Positions 1-4,950 of a stretch of 5,070 nucleotides of DNA are shown piece by piece. The notes beneath the pieces were generated by a model. The model saw only the letters and a list, made by a program, of their open reading frames with translations, was not told the origin of the DNA and ran no database searches. The stretch spans positions 1,784 through 6,853 of the forward strand of contig JAJWOJ010000108.1 of NCBI GenBank assembly GCA_021635425.1, read 5' to 3'. This DNA comes from Clostridiales bacterium. Its GTDB lineage: Bacteria > Bacillota > Clostridia > Christensenellales > Borkfalkiaceae. Numbering within the stretch: the first letter of the stretch is position 1; every line of letters starts with the position of its first letter. The position numbers and the translations under genes are program-made.

Positions 1-221
1 GCTTTAGCCTTTTCTTCTCTCGCCTTTTCTCCGCTTCCCTTGCTTTTCGCCGCGCCTTTGCCGCGCTTATCGGAAGAGGTCTGCTTATCGGAAGAGGTCT
101 GCGCTTTTTTAACCGCCGTTTTATTCTTCTTTGCGGGCGGAGCGACTTCGTTCGTCAAAGCCGCGTTTTCAACTTTTTCCATCGCGCTGTTTTCTTTTTT
201 AATATCTTTTTCGTTATCCAT
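1..221 (-). CDS. Partial lysine-rich protein downstream of sleB (N-terminal 73 residues only)
   Basis: The reading frame opens at the ATG at 221-219 and runs off the left edge with no stop. A strong AAGGAGGG Shine-Dalgarno lies just upstream (232-225) and overlaps the sleB stop codon, so translational coupling to sleB is likely. The visible part starts MDNEKDIKKENSAMEKVENA and is hydrophilic, rich in Lys, Glu, Ala and Ser, with no signal peptide or membrane segment. It contains a tandem QTSSDK duplication encoded by an 18-bp DNA repeat. I do not recognise the product. In Bacillus the gene after sleB is ypeB, whose product normally begins with a membrane anchor. This could be a YpeB relative with a long charged extension or something unrelated, and the conserved part lies outside the window. 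The frame, start and ribosome site are convincing; the function is unknown. Confidence 0.7.
   Translation of the reverse strand, partial: MDNEKDIKKENSAMEKVENAALTNEVAPPAKKNKTAVKKAQTSSDKQTSSDKRGKGAAKSKGSGEKAREEKAK
66..101. repeat. Perfect 18-bp tandem duplication inside the partial gene
   Basis: The unit CTTATCGGAAGAGGTCTG occurs twice head to tail (66-83 and 84-101). It is a multiple of three and adds one extra QTSSDK hexapeptide in the lysine-rich region without breaking the frame. Perfect identity suggests a recent slippage duplication in a region tolerant of length change. Confidence 0.9.
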
Positions 222-230
222 ATTCCCTCC

Positions 231-950
231 TTAAAGCGCAAACACGTGCGACCCGATCGTTACCACGGTTTTTCTCGAAAAAATCCATTTGCTCGTCGCA
301 ACCGCGGGGTTATAGTAGTAAAGGCTTCCGTAAGACGGATCCCATCCGTTCATTGCGTCCTTCGCCGCGGAAAGCGCCGTGGCGTCGGGCGACATATTGA
401 TTTGTCCGTCCGAAACGCAGGTGAAGGCATACGGCTGATAAATTACCGCCGAAATGGTGTTCGGGAAAGACGAACTTTTAACCCTGTTTAAAACAACCGC
501 GCCGACCGCGACTTGTCCCGAGTAAGTTTCGCCCCTCGCCTCTGCGTAAATAAGCCTTGCAAGGAGATTTACGTCCGAACTCGAATAAACAGAATTCTGT
601 TTCTGATTGGTCGAACCCACGTAAATTCCGAGTGCCTGCAAAGTTTTGTTCCCGACGATTCCGTCGGCTGTAAGCTTGTTTTTCTGCTGGAAATAAATTA
701 CGGCTTTACGCGTTCCCGATCCGAAGATTCCGTCAACCACACCGTTATAATATCCCCAGTTTTTAAGCTTTTGTTGCACTTGTCTCACGGTCGAACCCGA
801 ACTGCCCTGTTTTAAAACAAGCGTCTCCACGGCTTCAAACGAAGTTTTTGCCGTATTACGCGCGTTCTGCTGAATGATTACAGCGGAGAACGTACAGATA
901 AGCGCAAGAATGACCGCAAAAAAAGCTAATTTCGTAATCTTTTTGTTCAT
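231..950 (-). CDS. sleB: Spore cortex-lytic enzyme SleB (germination-specific lytic transglycosylase)
   Basis: The product is 239 residues. Residues 1-26 form a basic then hydrophobic segment that is a signal peptide or membrane anchor. Residues about 45-109 are a peptidoglycan-binding domain of the PG_binding_1 type, with the pattern QGSSGSTVRQVQQKLKNWGY followed by VDGIFGSGTRKAV and DGIVGNKTLQALG. Residues about 127-238 are the SleB/CwlJ hydrolase domain (Hydrolase_2), with ARLIYAEARGE and GAVVLNRV. Glu137 in AEARGE matches the catalytic glutamate of Bacillus SleB. In known relatives the enzyme is exported from the forespore, stored in the spore, and cleaves muramic-lactam-containing cortex peptidoglycan at germination. 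Length and domain order are standard for SleB. The start is backed by AAGGAG at 965-960, 9 bases upstream of the ATG. It lies downstream of spoIIR with a 174-base gap. No key residue appears to be missing. Confidence 0.95.
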   Translation of the reverse strand: MNKKITKLAFFAVILALICTFSAVIIQQNARNTAKTSFEAVETLVLKQGSSGSTVRQVQQKLKNWGYYNGVVDGIFGSGTRKAVIYFQQKNKLTADGIVGNKTLQALGIYVGSTNQKQNSVYSSSDVNLLARLIYAEARGETYSGQVAVGAVVLNRVKSSSFPNTISAVIYQPYAFTCVSDGQINMSPDATALSAAKDAMNGWDPSYGSLYYYNPAVATSKWIFSRKTVVTIGSHVFAL

Positions 951-973
951 TTTGCATTACTCCTTTTCTTAAA

Positions 974-1003
974 TAGTGTCTTTTTAGCCTGTGCTTTTCA
1001 TGC
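974..1003 (-). promoter_or_regulatory. Candidate SigG-type promoter for sleB
   Basis: On the minus strand, GCATG (1003-999) is followed after 18 bases by GACACTA (980-974). The SigG consensus is roughly GYATR, 17-18 bases, CATNMTA. The -35 fits fully and the -10 matches 5 of 7 positions, lacking the leading C and the first T. Transcription would start near 967, leaving a very short leader that begins at the AAGGAG ribosome site. SleB is a known late forespore (SigG) product, which is the main reason to take this weak match seriously. Confidence 0.3.
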
Positions 1004-1086
1004 TTTTGGCTAATTTCCGACTGCCGACGCGCCTTTTTTGCTTTTTGCGCTTTTTGCTCTTATGCACTTTTTGCTTTCGGCAATAA

Positions 1087-1136
1087 ATAAAAGGGCGAAA
1101 GAAAAGGAGCAAAAGATTTAAATTTCAGCCCTTTTT
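1087..1136 (-). terminator. Probable terminator overlapping the end of spoIIR
   Basis: AAAAGGGC plus GAAA (1089-1100) pairs with TTTC plus GCCCTTTT (1123-1126 and 1128-1135), leaving one bulged base at 1127. This gives a 12-bp stem around a 22-base loop. On the minus strand it is followed by an AT-rich, U-containing stretch, weak for a terminator. On the plus strand the tail is longer (TTTTTCTTTTT) but lies inside spoIIR coding sequence. It may act in both directions. The stem includes the spoIIR stop codon. Confidence 0.4.
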
Positions 1137-1652
1137 CTTTTTCCAATCGGCAATTATCTCTGCGATTTTCGAGCGATATTTAACGTTTTCGCCCGAAGTG
1201 AAACAGAGCGGCGGATAAACGACGCACCACCAGTTGTCGCCTTCCGCTTTTCCGAGTTCTACGATAACCGCGTCGTAATACCCGCTTTCCAAAGTGGTAT
1301 CGCCGTAAACACGCGTAGGGAACTTCTCGTTCCTTATTTTAACGGAGGAAGAATACCCGTATCCGTTGTCGCGAAGAATACCGTCGATTTTCCTTTCCAT
1401 ATCCTTTTTCAAAGAGGATATTACGTCCGCAGCCTCGTTTTTACTTTGACAATCGGCAAGATACGGGGTTAAATAAGGAACGATTTCGTCTCTTATTTTA
1501 TACTTTATAGATTGGTCGCATTCGCTGTTCGAATTAGCTCGGATATGAATCCTGAGATATTCCGTTTTTGTCGTTGCGCCCGATCCCGTTCCGCACGCTA
1601 TCGTCACAAGTATTATGAATAGTAATTCCAAAGTTATGCAAAATTTTTTCAT
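1125..1652 (-). CDS. spoIIR: Stage II sporulation protein R (SpoIIR), SigF-to-SigE signalling protein
   Basis: The product is 175 residues, short but within reach of clostridial SpoIIR (the Bacillus subtilis protein is 224). The N terminus is hydrophobic (residues about 8-19) and directs export from the forespore. The core carries the family hallmarks: LRIHIRANSNSECDQ at 33-47, then K-x-RDEIVPYL, and a C-terminal block ending NWWCVVYPPLCF at about 139-150. Known SpoIIR proteins are made in the forespore under SigF, cross into the intermembrane space and activate the protease SpoIIGA, which processes pro-SigE in the mother cell. Cys20 in the context VTIAC resembles a poor lipobox, so lipidation is possible but doubtful. 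The start is supported by AGAGGT at 1663-1658 with six T residues before the ATG. The C terminus is a lysine run (KKKKG). A SigF-type promoter and tandem repeats lie upstream. Confidence 0.95.
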   Translation of the reverse strand: MKKFCITLELLFIILVTIACGTGSGATTKTEYLRIHIRANSNSECDQSIKYKIRDEIVPYLTPYLADCQSKNEAADVISSLKKDMERKIDGILRDNGYGYSSSVKIRNEKFPTRVYGDTTLESGYYDAVIVELGKAEGDNWWCVVYPPLCFTSGENVKYRSKIAEIIADWKKKKG

Positions 1653-1721
1653 AAAAAACCTCTAAGACTTTTGTTTCCCCGATATCGGATTCGCTTCGGA
1701 CTTGCTTCGGAAGTTACGGAA

Positions 1722-1787
1722 GAAATCACATCGGAAATCACATCGGAAATCACATCGAAAATGACATCGGAAATCATATCGGAAATT
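1722..1787 (-). repeat. Five 12-bp tandem repeats in the presumed spoIIR leader
   Basis: Read on the plus strand the unit is ACATCGGAAATC, at 1728-1739, 1740-1751, 1752-1763 (two changes), 1764-1775 and 1776-1787 (two changes). A half unit GAAATC lies at 1722-1727. Related TCGGA motifs continue to about 1685. The last unit overlaps the putative SigF -10 box; the rest would be transcribed as the 5' leader of spoIIR. The 12-bp period keeps frame, so any frame read through it gives a four-residue repeat (DVIS in one minus-strand frame). Confidence 0.9.
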
Positions 1788-1813
1788 ATTGCCCGCCCGC
1801 AAGGAAAATATAC
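1784..1813 (-). promoter_or_regulatory. SigF-type forespore promoter for spoIIR
   Basis: On the minus strand, GTATA (1813-1809) is followed after exactly 15 bases by GGCAATAATT (1793-1784). The SigF consensus is about GYATA, 15-16 bases, GGNNANANTW, and every fixed position is met. Transcription should start near 1777, giving a leader of about 125 bases to the spoIIR ATG. spoIIR is a classical SigF target, so position and consensus agree. No transcript data are available here. Confidence 0.6.
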
Positions 1814-1845
1814 ATACTGTTTTTGTACTTTTATATAACAACAAC

Positions 1846-1879
1846 GCCGCGCGGGAAAACACATGTTTCCCCGCGCGGC
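1846..1879 (-). terminator. Very stable GC-rich hairpin upstream of spoIIR (possible insulator)
   Basis: Two 15-base arms (1846-1860 and 1865-1879) with core GCCGCGCGGG form a stem with a 4-base loop. The single non-Watson-Crick pair is G-U on the minus strand but A-C on the plus strand, which favours function in minus-strand RNA. It is followed by GUUGUUGUUAUAU rather than a clean U run, so it is at best a weak terminator. It sits directly upstream of the spoIIR promoter and may block read-through from ispE. Confidence 0.4.
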
Positions 1880-1967
1880 AAATTTAAAGCATAACAGCAA
1901 GAAACCTTCCCACTCGTCAAATTTACAATATATTGACCGAAAGTGTTCCCACTCGGCGGAGCAATGC

Positions 1968-2000
1968 AAAACAAGGACGGTGTCAATCGTCCTTGTTTTT
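1968..2000. terminator. Bidirectional intrinsic terminator hairpin inside the inverted-repeat element
   Basis: AAAACAAGGACG (1968-1979) pairs perfectly with CGTCCTTGTTTT (1988-1999) around an 8-base loop. The stem ends in an A run on one side and a T run on the other, so it can end transcription in both directions. It is a second barrier between ispE and spoIIR. Confidence 0.7.
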
Positions 2001-2074
2001 CATATCATAAGTAAATTGTTAAATTGGGGGAAATGTCTCAGCCGTTAATTTATTGTTATATACAAAACTTACAC

Positions 2075-2108
2075 AAAAAGCAGAAGCAATTTCGATAGCT
2101 CCTGCTTT
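2075..2108 (-). terminator. Intrinsic terminator of the sipL-ispE transcript
   Basis: On the minus strand AAAGCAGGAGC (2108-2098) pairs with GCUUCUGCUUU (2087-2077) through 11 pairs, one of them G-U, followed by a U run (2079-2075). On the plus strand that pair becomes C-A, so the hairpin is tuned to minus-strand RNA. It is the first good terminator about 110 bases after the ispE stop. Confidence 0.7.
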
Positions 2109-2152
2109 GCCTGTTCCGCCGAGTGGGAACACTTTTTGTTGCACAACCTAAA

Positions 2153-2216
2153 CTCTGTTAAGAGTGAAGACCTCTCTCGGCGCTGCGCGCCACTCTCCCC
2201 GAAGGGGAAAGCTTTC
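2153..2216. repeat. Clostridial-type intergenic hairpin repeat abutting ispE
   Basis: A run of short palindromes: ACTCT-GTTA-AGAGT (2153-2166), GGCGC-TGC-GCGCC (2179-2191), CCCC-GAA-GGGG (2197-2207) and GAAAGCTTTC (2207-2216). The pattern CCTCTC, GC hairpin, CTCTCCCCGAAGGGGAAAG resembles a repeat that I recall as common between genes in gut Clostridia; this is from memory and not searched. It overlaps the ispE stop codon (2217-2215). Confidence 0.5.
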
Positions 2217-3096
2217 AGCCGCCGAGGAGACCAAAAAATTTGAGTTTTTGAGGATTCAGAGAGCGCACGTATTCACATTCGACGTAGTGCTTTTTGATTT
2301 TATCTATCGCCCAACGGGCAAGTTCTTCCGTTTCGAAAATTCCGAAAACAGTTGAGCCGCTGCCCGTCATTCCGTATGCAGACGGAGAAAGAGAACGCAT
2401 TATTTCAAGATTTTCCTTAACTTCTCCGTTAAGCATTGCGGCAGGCGCTTTGAGCGCGTTATTCACGCACGAGCAAAGCGACAGAAAATTATCCGATTGC
2501 AGGGCGGAAATCGCCTTTTCGTTATCGGAAAGCATGCCGTCTGCCGACATTTCGTCAAATTTAGCGTAACATTCGGCGGTGTTTACGCCCGATTCGGCAT
2601 AAATAAGCGCGAAATGCAGGCGAGTGTCCGATTCAATCGGGCGAACAACCTCTCCTCTGCCCGAAATAAGCGCGTAACCGCCCGAAAGCATATAGCCCGT
2701 ATCGCTGCCGAGCTTGTCCGCAAGAGGTTTTACGTCATCATCGATTTCGTAAGCCTTTTTCATTGCGTTCAGAACGCCCGCAACGTCCGCTGAACTGCCG
2801 CCCAAGCCGCCCGCAAGCGGAATTCTTTTGAAAATTTCAATGTCCGCGCCGCCCGTTTTAAAGGTTTCGTTAAACAACTCGGCAGCCTTATACGCGTTGT
2901 TTTTGCTCTGCGGAATATCCTCGCCTAAGCCTCGCATGGTGAGGGTAATTTTATCATCCTTACGGGGCGAGACGGTCACGGTATCGAAAAGATCGATTGT
3001 CGTAACCAGGCTTTCGATATCGTGATAACCGCCCTGCACGCCGCAAATGTTCAGCGTTAAATTTATTTTCGCAAATGCTTTTACCTTTGCTCTCAT
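2215..3096 (-). CDS. ispE: 4-diphosphocytidyl-2-C-methyl-D-erythritol kinase (IspE)
   Basis: The 293-residue product has the length and motif order of the GHMP kinase IspE, which phosphorylates CDP-methylerythritol in the cytosolic MEP pathway to isoprenoids. Visible motifs are the N-terminal AFAKINLTLNI with Lys10, GGYHDIESL at 22-30 (cytidine-side loop), the glycine-rich ATP loop PLAGGLGGSSADVAGVLNAM at 93-112, Asp132 in LGSDTGYMLSGG, SGRGE at 145-149, and the third motif YGMTGSGSTVFGIF at 241-254. The segment after Asp132 is usually VPF in this family; here it is TGY, a local change near the active site. The start is modestly supported by AAGGA 10 bases upstream of the ATG. It begins 21 bases after sipL and is probably co-transcribed with it. 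Its terminator lies at 2075-2108. Confidence 0.95.
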   Translation of the reverse strand: MRAKVKAFAKINLTLNICGVQGGYHDIESLVTTIDLFDTVTVSPRKDDKITLTMRGLGEDIPQSKNNAYKAAELFNETFKTGGADIEIFKRIPLAGGLGGSSADVAGVLNAMKKAYEIDDDVKPLADKLGSDTGYMLSGGYALISGRGEVVRPIESDTRLHFALIYAESGVNTAECYAKFDEMSADGMLSDNEKAISALQSDNFLSLCSCVNNALKAPAAMLNGEVKENLEIMRSLSPSAYGMTGSGSTVFGIFETEELARWAIDKIKKHYVECEYVRSLNPQKLKFFGLLGG

Positions 3097-3117
3097 CTTT
3101 CGTTTGTCCTTATGCCT

Positions 3118-4587
3118 TTAAATTTTTTGCCTGTAAATTACTATTCTTTCATCGCCGCGTAAGGGGAATTCCAATCCCTCGTTGCACTTTAAAATTTCCT
3201 CTTCACCGACCCGCAATTGCTTGGAAATATCCCAGAGCGTATCGCCCTTTGCGGGAACGTAAACGCTTATCGCAGACTCCTCGGCTTTGCGAATTCCCGT
3301 CTCGTTTACGCTATCTATTACCGTCACTTTTTTAACGATAAACGACTTATAGACGGCTTTTACCGTGCTAGTGAAGTAAATAGAGCCGTTTCTTTCGGAA
3401 GCGTCGAAATCGGTTAAATCGAGTTTTATGCCCGTGATTTCGCCCTCGCCCGTTATATCTATCGAGAACGGCATTTCGGCGTTTACGCTGCTCGTTCCGT
3501 TGTCGGAATTTCTGAAAACGACGTCGGCTCTGATAAGCCCCGTAACGGTGACTCCGTTATGATTTTTGGTTGTGCCGAGGACGGTAATTTTCTCGCCGAA
3601 TGACGAAACTATTTTTCCGCCCTCGGGAATTTCGCCCGAAGCCGCGCCCGAAAGATTTTCGGAAGCCGAACCTTGCCCCGCAAAAAGCAGAACGGGAATT
3701 TCGCTTCTCGAAACCTCGATTTCGCTTGAAACAGAATAAACGTCGTCGGCTAAATTCATGGTAGTCGTTTCAATCGATTCGCCCGAGAAAGCGAGCGTGA
3801 TTTCGGCGTTTACGGTAGACTTGCCTTTTCCCTCGTCCGTGAAGACCTTGAAGGAAACGCGCAGAGGTTCGCAATCGCCTTTGGCGCGCATATCGGGAAG
3901 CGAACCCGAATTTTCAAGCTCGAATCTGAACGGAATCGTCCTTCTCTCTTTTAATATATCATTATTATCGGAAAAAGGCAAGGTCTTTAAAAGCAAATTG
4001 ACTTCGCCCTCGAAAATAATGCACGATACGCCGCTCGTAACGTTTTTCAAGCATGCCGTCGCGCCGTAACAAAGCACTTCCTTGATTCCGTAGCCCAACT
4101 CAAACTCGTCCGTAATAACGAAAGTGTCGTAAGTAATACCCGACGGCGAATCGAACTCGACGTTCGTCTCTCTGATTTTCAGATTATCCCCGCCCGTAAG
4201 CGCATTGTCCTCGGTTTTTCTTATCCCCTCCGCGGTAACCCTCACGGCGCACTTCGCAACGTAACCCTCTGCAGAGGAAACTGCTCTCGCGTCCTCGGCG
4301 CAAACTTTAACCTGCGCGTCGCGGAAAGGAATTTCCGCAACCAACTCGGTTGTAAGGTCGGCTTTTCTGAACCCCTCTTCCGCAAGATAAATAAAACAAA
4401 ACGCGACTTTGATTTTTGCAATCGTGGTCATTTCCTTGTTCTCCGTGCCGACGATAAAAGCCGTTGCAGACAAAGATATGGGCTTTTTTACGTCCTCCTC
4501 GGTTGTTATCGCGCTTTCCGCACTCAGTTTCACCTCATAAGGCACTCTTTCCGTGCCGTACACCTTGCCGTATTCCGGCTTTATCAT
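3118..4587 (-). CDS. sipL: SipL-like spore coat anchoring protein (DUF3794 and LysM domains)
   Basis: The 489-residue product has no signal peptide or membrane segment, which fits a mother-cell cytosolic protein binding the forespore surface. Residues about 30-425 are beta-rich and look like repeated DUF3794-type domains, roughly 30-125, 160-290 and 325-425 (boundaries judged by eye). Residues 442-486 form a C-terminal LysM domain with VPAKGDTLWDISKQL, including Trp452, and a closing GDERIVIYR. This matches SipL of Clostridioides difficile, which binds the ATPase SpoIVA through its LysM domain and is needed for coat localisation, playing the role of SpoVID in Bacillus. Whether this LysM contacts SpoIVA, peptidoglycan or both is inferred from the family. 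The start has a strong AGGAGG (4601-4596) 8 bases upstream. It is the first gene of a likely sipL-ispE unit. Confidence 0.88.
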   Translation of the reverse strand: MIKPEYGKVYGTERVPYEVKLSAESAITTEEDVKKPISLSATAFIVGTENKEMTTIAKIKVAFCFIYLAEEGFRKADLTTELVAEIPFRDAQVKVCAEDARAVSSAEGYVAKCAVRVTAEGIRKTEDNALTGGDNLKIRETNVEFDSPSGITYDTFVITDEFELGYGIKEVLCYGATACLKNVTSGVSCIIFEGEVNLLLKTLPFSDNNDILKERRTIPFRFELENSGSLPDMRAKGDCEPLRVSFKVFTDEGKGKSTVNAEITLAFSGESIETTTMNLADDVYSVSSEIEVSRSEIPVLLFAGQGSASENLSGAASGEIPEGGKIVSSFGEKITVLGTTKNHNGVTVTGLIRADVVFRNSDNGTSSVNAEMPFSIDITGEGEITGIKLDLTDFDASERNGSIYFTSTVKAVYKSFIVKKVTVIDSVNETGIRKAEESAISVYVPAKGDTLWDISKQLRVGEEEILKCNEGLEFPLRGDERIVIYRQKI

Positions 4588-4635
4588 ATAATATACCTCC
4601 TAAAAAGCAATCAGACCGATGCTATATTCCGATAT

Positions 4636-4664
4636 ACTATATGCCGCGATTGCAAAGTTTATTC
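4636..4664 (-). promoter_or_regulatory. Candidate SigE-type mother-cell promoter for sipL
   Basis: On the minus strand GAATAAA (4664-4658) supplies an ATA -35 element, and 16 bases on lies CATATAGT (4643-4636), close to the SigE -10 consensus CATANANT. Transcription would begin near 4629, giving a leader of about 42 bases that includes the AGGAGG. sipL is a SigE-regulon gene in C. difficile, which supports the choice. The -35 is loosely defined, so the call is moderate. Confidence 0.45.
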
Positions 4665-4702
4665 TTATAATCCTATCCGCAAGTGATTGCGTTTGCAATC
4701 GC
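4646..4702. repeat. 11-bp inverted repeat spanning the sipL promoter
   Basis: GCGATTGCAAA (4646-4656) and TTTGCAATCGC (4692-4702) are exact reverse complements separated by 35 bases. The left arm fills most of the spacer between the candidate -35 and -10 of sipL. A second, outer pair TCAGACCG (4611-4618) and CGGTCTGA (4719-4726) encloses it. This could be an operator, a cruciform, or an RNA fold. Confidence 0.6.
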
Positions 4703-4707
4703 TTTTT
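4683..4707 (+). terminator. Plus-strand intrinsic terminator upstream of sipL
   Basis: GTGATTGC (4683-4690) pairs with GCAATCGC (4695-4702) around a GTTT loop and is followed by TTTTT. The one wobble is U-G on the plus strand but A-C on the minus strand, so it points to plus-strand RNA. The right arm is the same segment that can pair with 4646-4656, making the two folds mutually exclusive. No plus-strand gene is visible upstream of it in the window. Confidence 0.45.
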
Positions 4708-4765
4708 CGTTACCTTTCCGGTCTGACACTTTATCAGCCGATTCTAAACGGCACACACACCGCAT

Positions 4766-4806
4766 AAAAAAGACCGACTTTAAGTTTTTACTTAAAATCG
4801 ATCTTT
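4766..4806 (-). terminator. Intrinsic terminator on the minus strand, upstream of the sipL promoter
   Basis: A 16-bp stem pairs 4806-4791 with 4784-4769 around a 6-base loop and leads into a U run (4771-4766, partly in the stem). Two G-U pairs on the minus strand would be mismatches on the plus strand, which fixes the orientation. It shields sipL from transcription entering from the right and may also end a short transcript between 4912 and 4807. Confidence 0.7.
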
Positions 4807-4912
4807 ATGCTTTTCGCCTCGACAAAATTTTGAAGAGTGTATTTTATTTCGGTAATTTATTATAGCTCAATATTCTATAGGCGGACCGCAAAAAAATAAA
4901 ACCCAAATACTC

Positions 4913-4950
4913 AAAAAGCAGTCCGCGAACTCTTCGCAAACTGCCTTTTG
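4913..4950 (-). terminator. Intrinsic terminator of a putative small RNA
   Basis: On the minus strand GCAGUUUGCGAA (4944-4933) pairs with UUCGCGGACUGC (4929-4918) over a GAG loop, 12 pairs with two G-U, followed by UUUUU (4917-4913). The flanking AAAA (4949-4946) can extend the stem with the U run. On the plus strand the two wobbles become C-A mismatches, so the direction is clear. Confidence 0.75.

Larger units (their letters stand above)
1940..2135. mobile_element. MITE-like 196-bp element with 21-bp perfect terminal inverted repeats
   Basis: The 21 bases at 1940-1960 (AAAGTGTTCCCACTCG then GCGGA) recur as an exact reverse complement at 2115-2135. Inside the arms the similarity continues imperfectly for about 17 more bases (TGCAAAACAAGGA on the left against GGCAAAGCAGGA on the right). 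The interior is AT-rich, encodes nothing credible, and carries two terminator hairpins. I see no target-site duplication outside the arms. It could be a miniature transposable element or a conserved intergenic RNA structure. The inverted repeat is certain; the mobile interpretation is not. Confidence 0.45.

Noticed and set aside
1722..1787. CRISPR array
   Set aside because: Repeats are 12 bp with no spacers between them; this is a simple tandem repeat.
1662..1862. 66-codon minus-strand frame with FRCD-type repeats
   Set aside because: It is the 12-bp repeat read in another frame; no ribosome site and it starts in the hairpin loop.
1649..1969. 106-codon minus-strand frame ending in an ATGA overlap with spoIIR
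   Set aside because: It starts inside the inverted-repeat element, crosses a GC-rich hairpin and the SigF promoter, has no ribosome site at its start and has low-complexity content. Only its last 42 codons, after the mapped-by-eye transcription start, are kept as a speculative leader ORF in the findings.
3109..3137. Possible vegetative promoter for ispE (TTTACA, 17 bases, CATAAG)
   Set aside because: The -10 matches only 4 of 6 and overlaps the ispE ribosome site, so the transcript would lack a Shine-Dalgarno.
4683..4865. 60-codon plus-strand frame
   Set aside because: It begins in a terminator stem, lacks a ribosome site, and runs through a strong minus-strand terminator hairpin.
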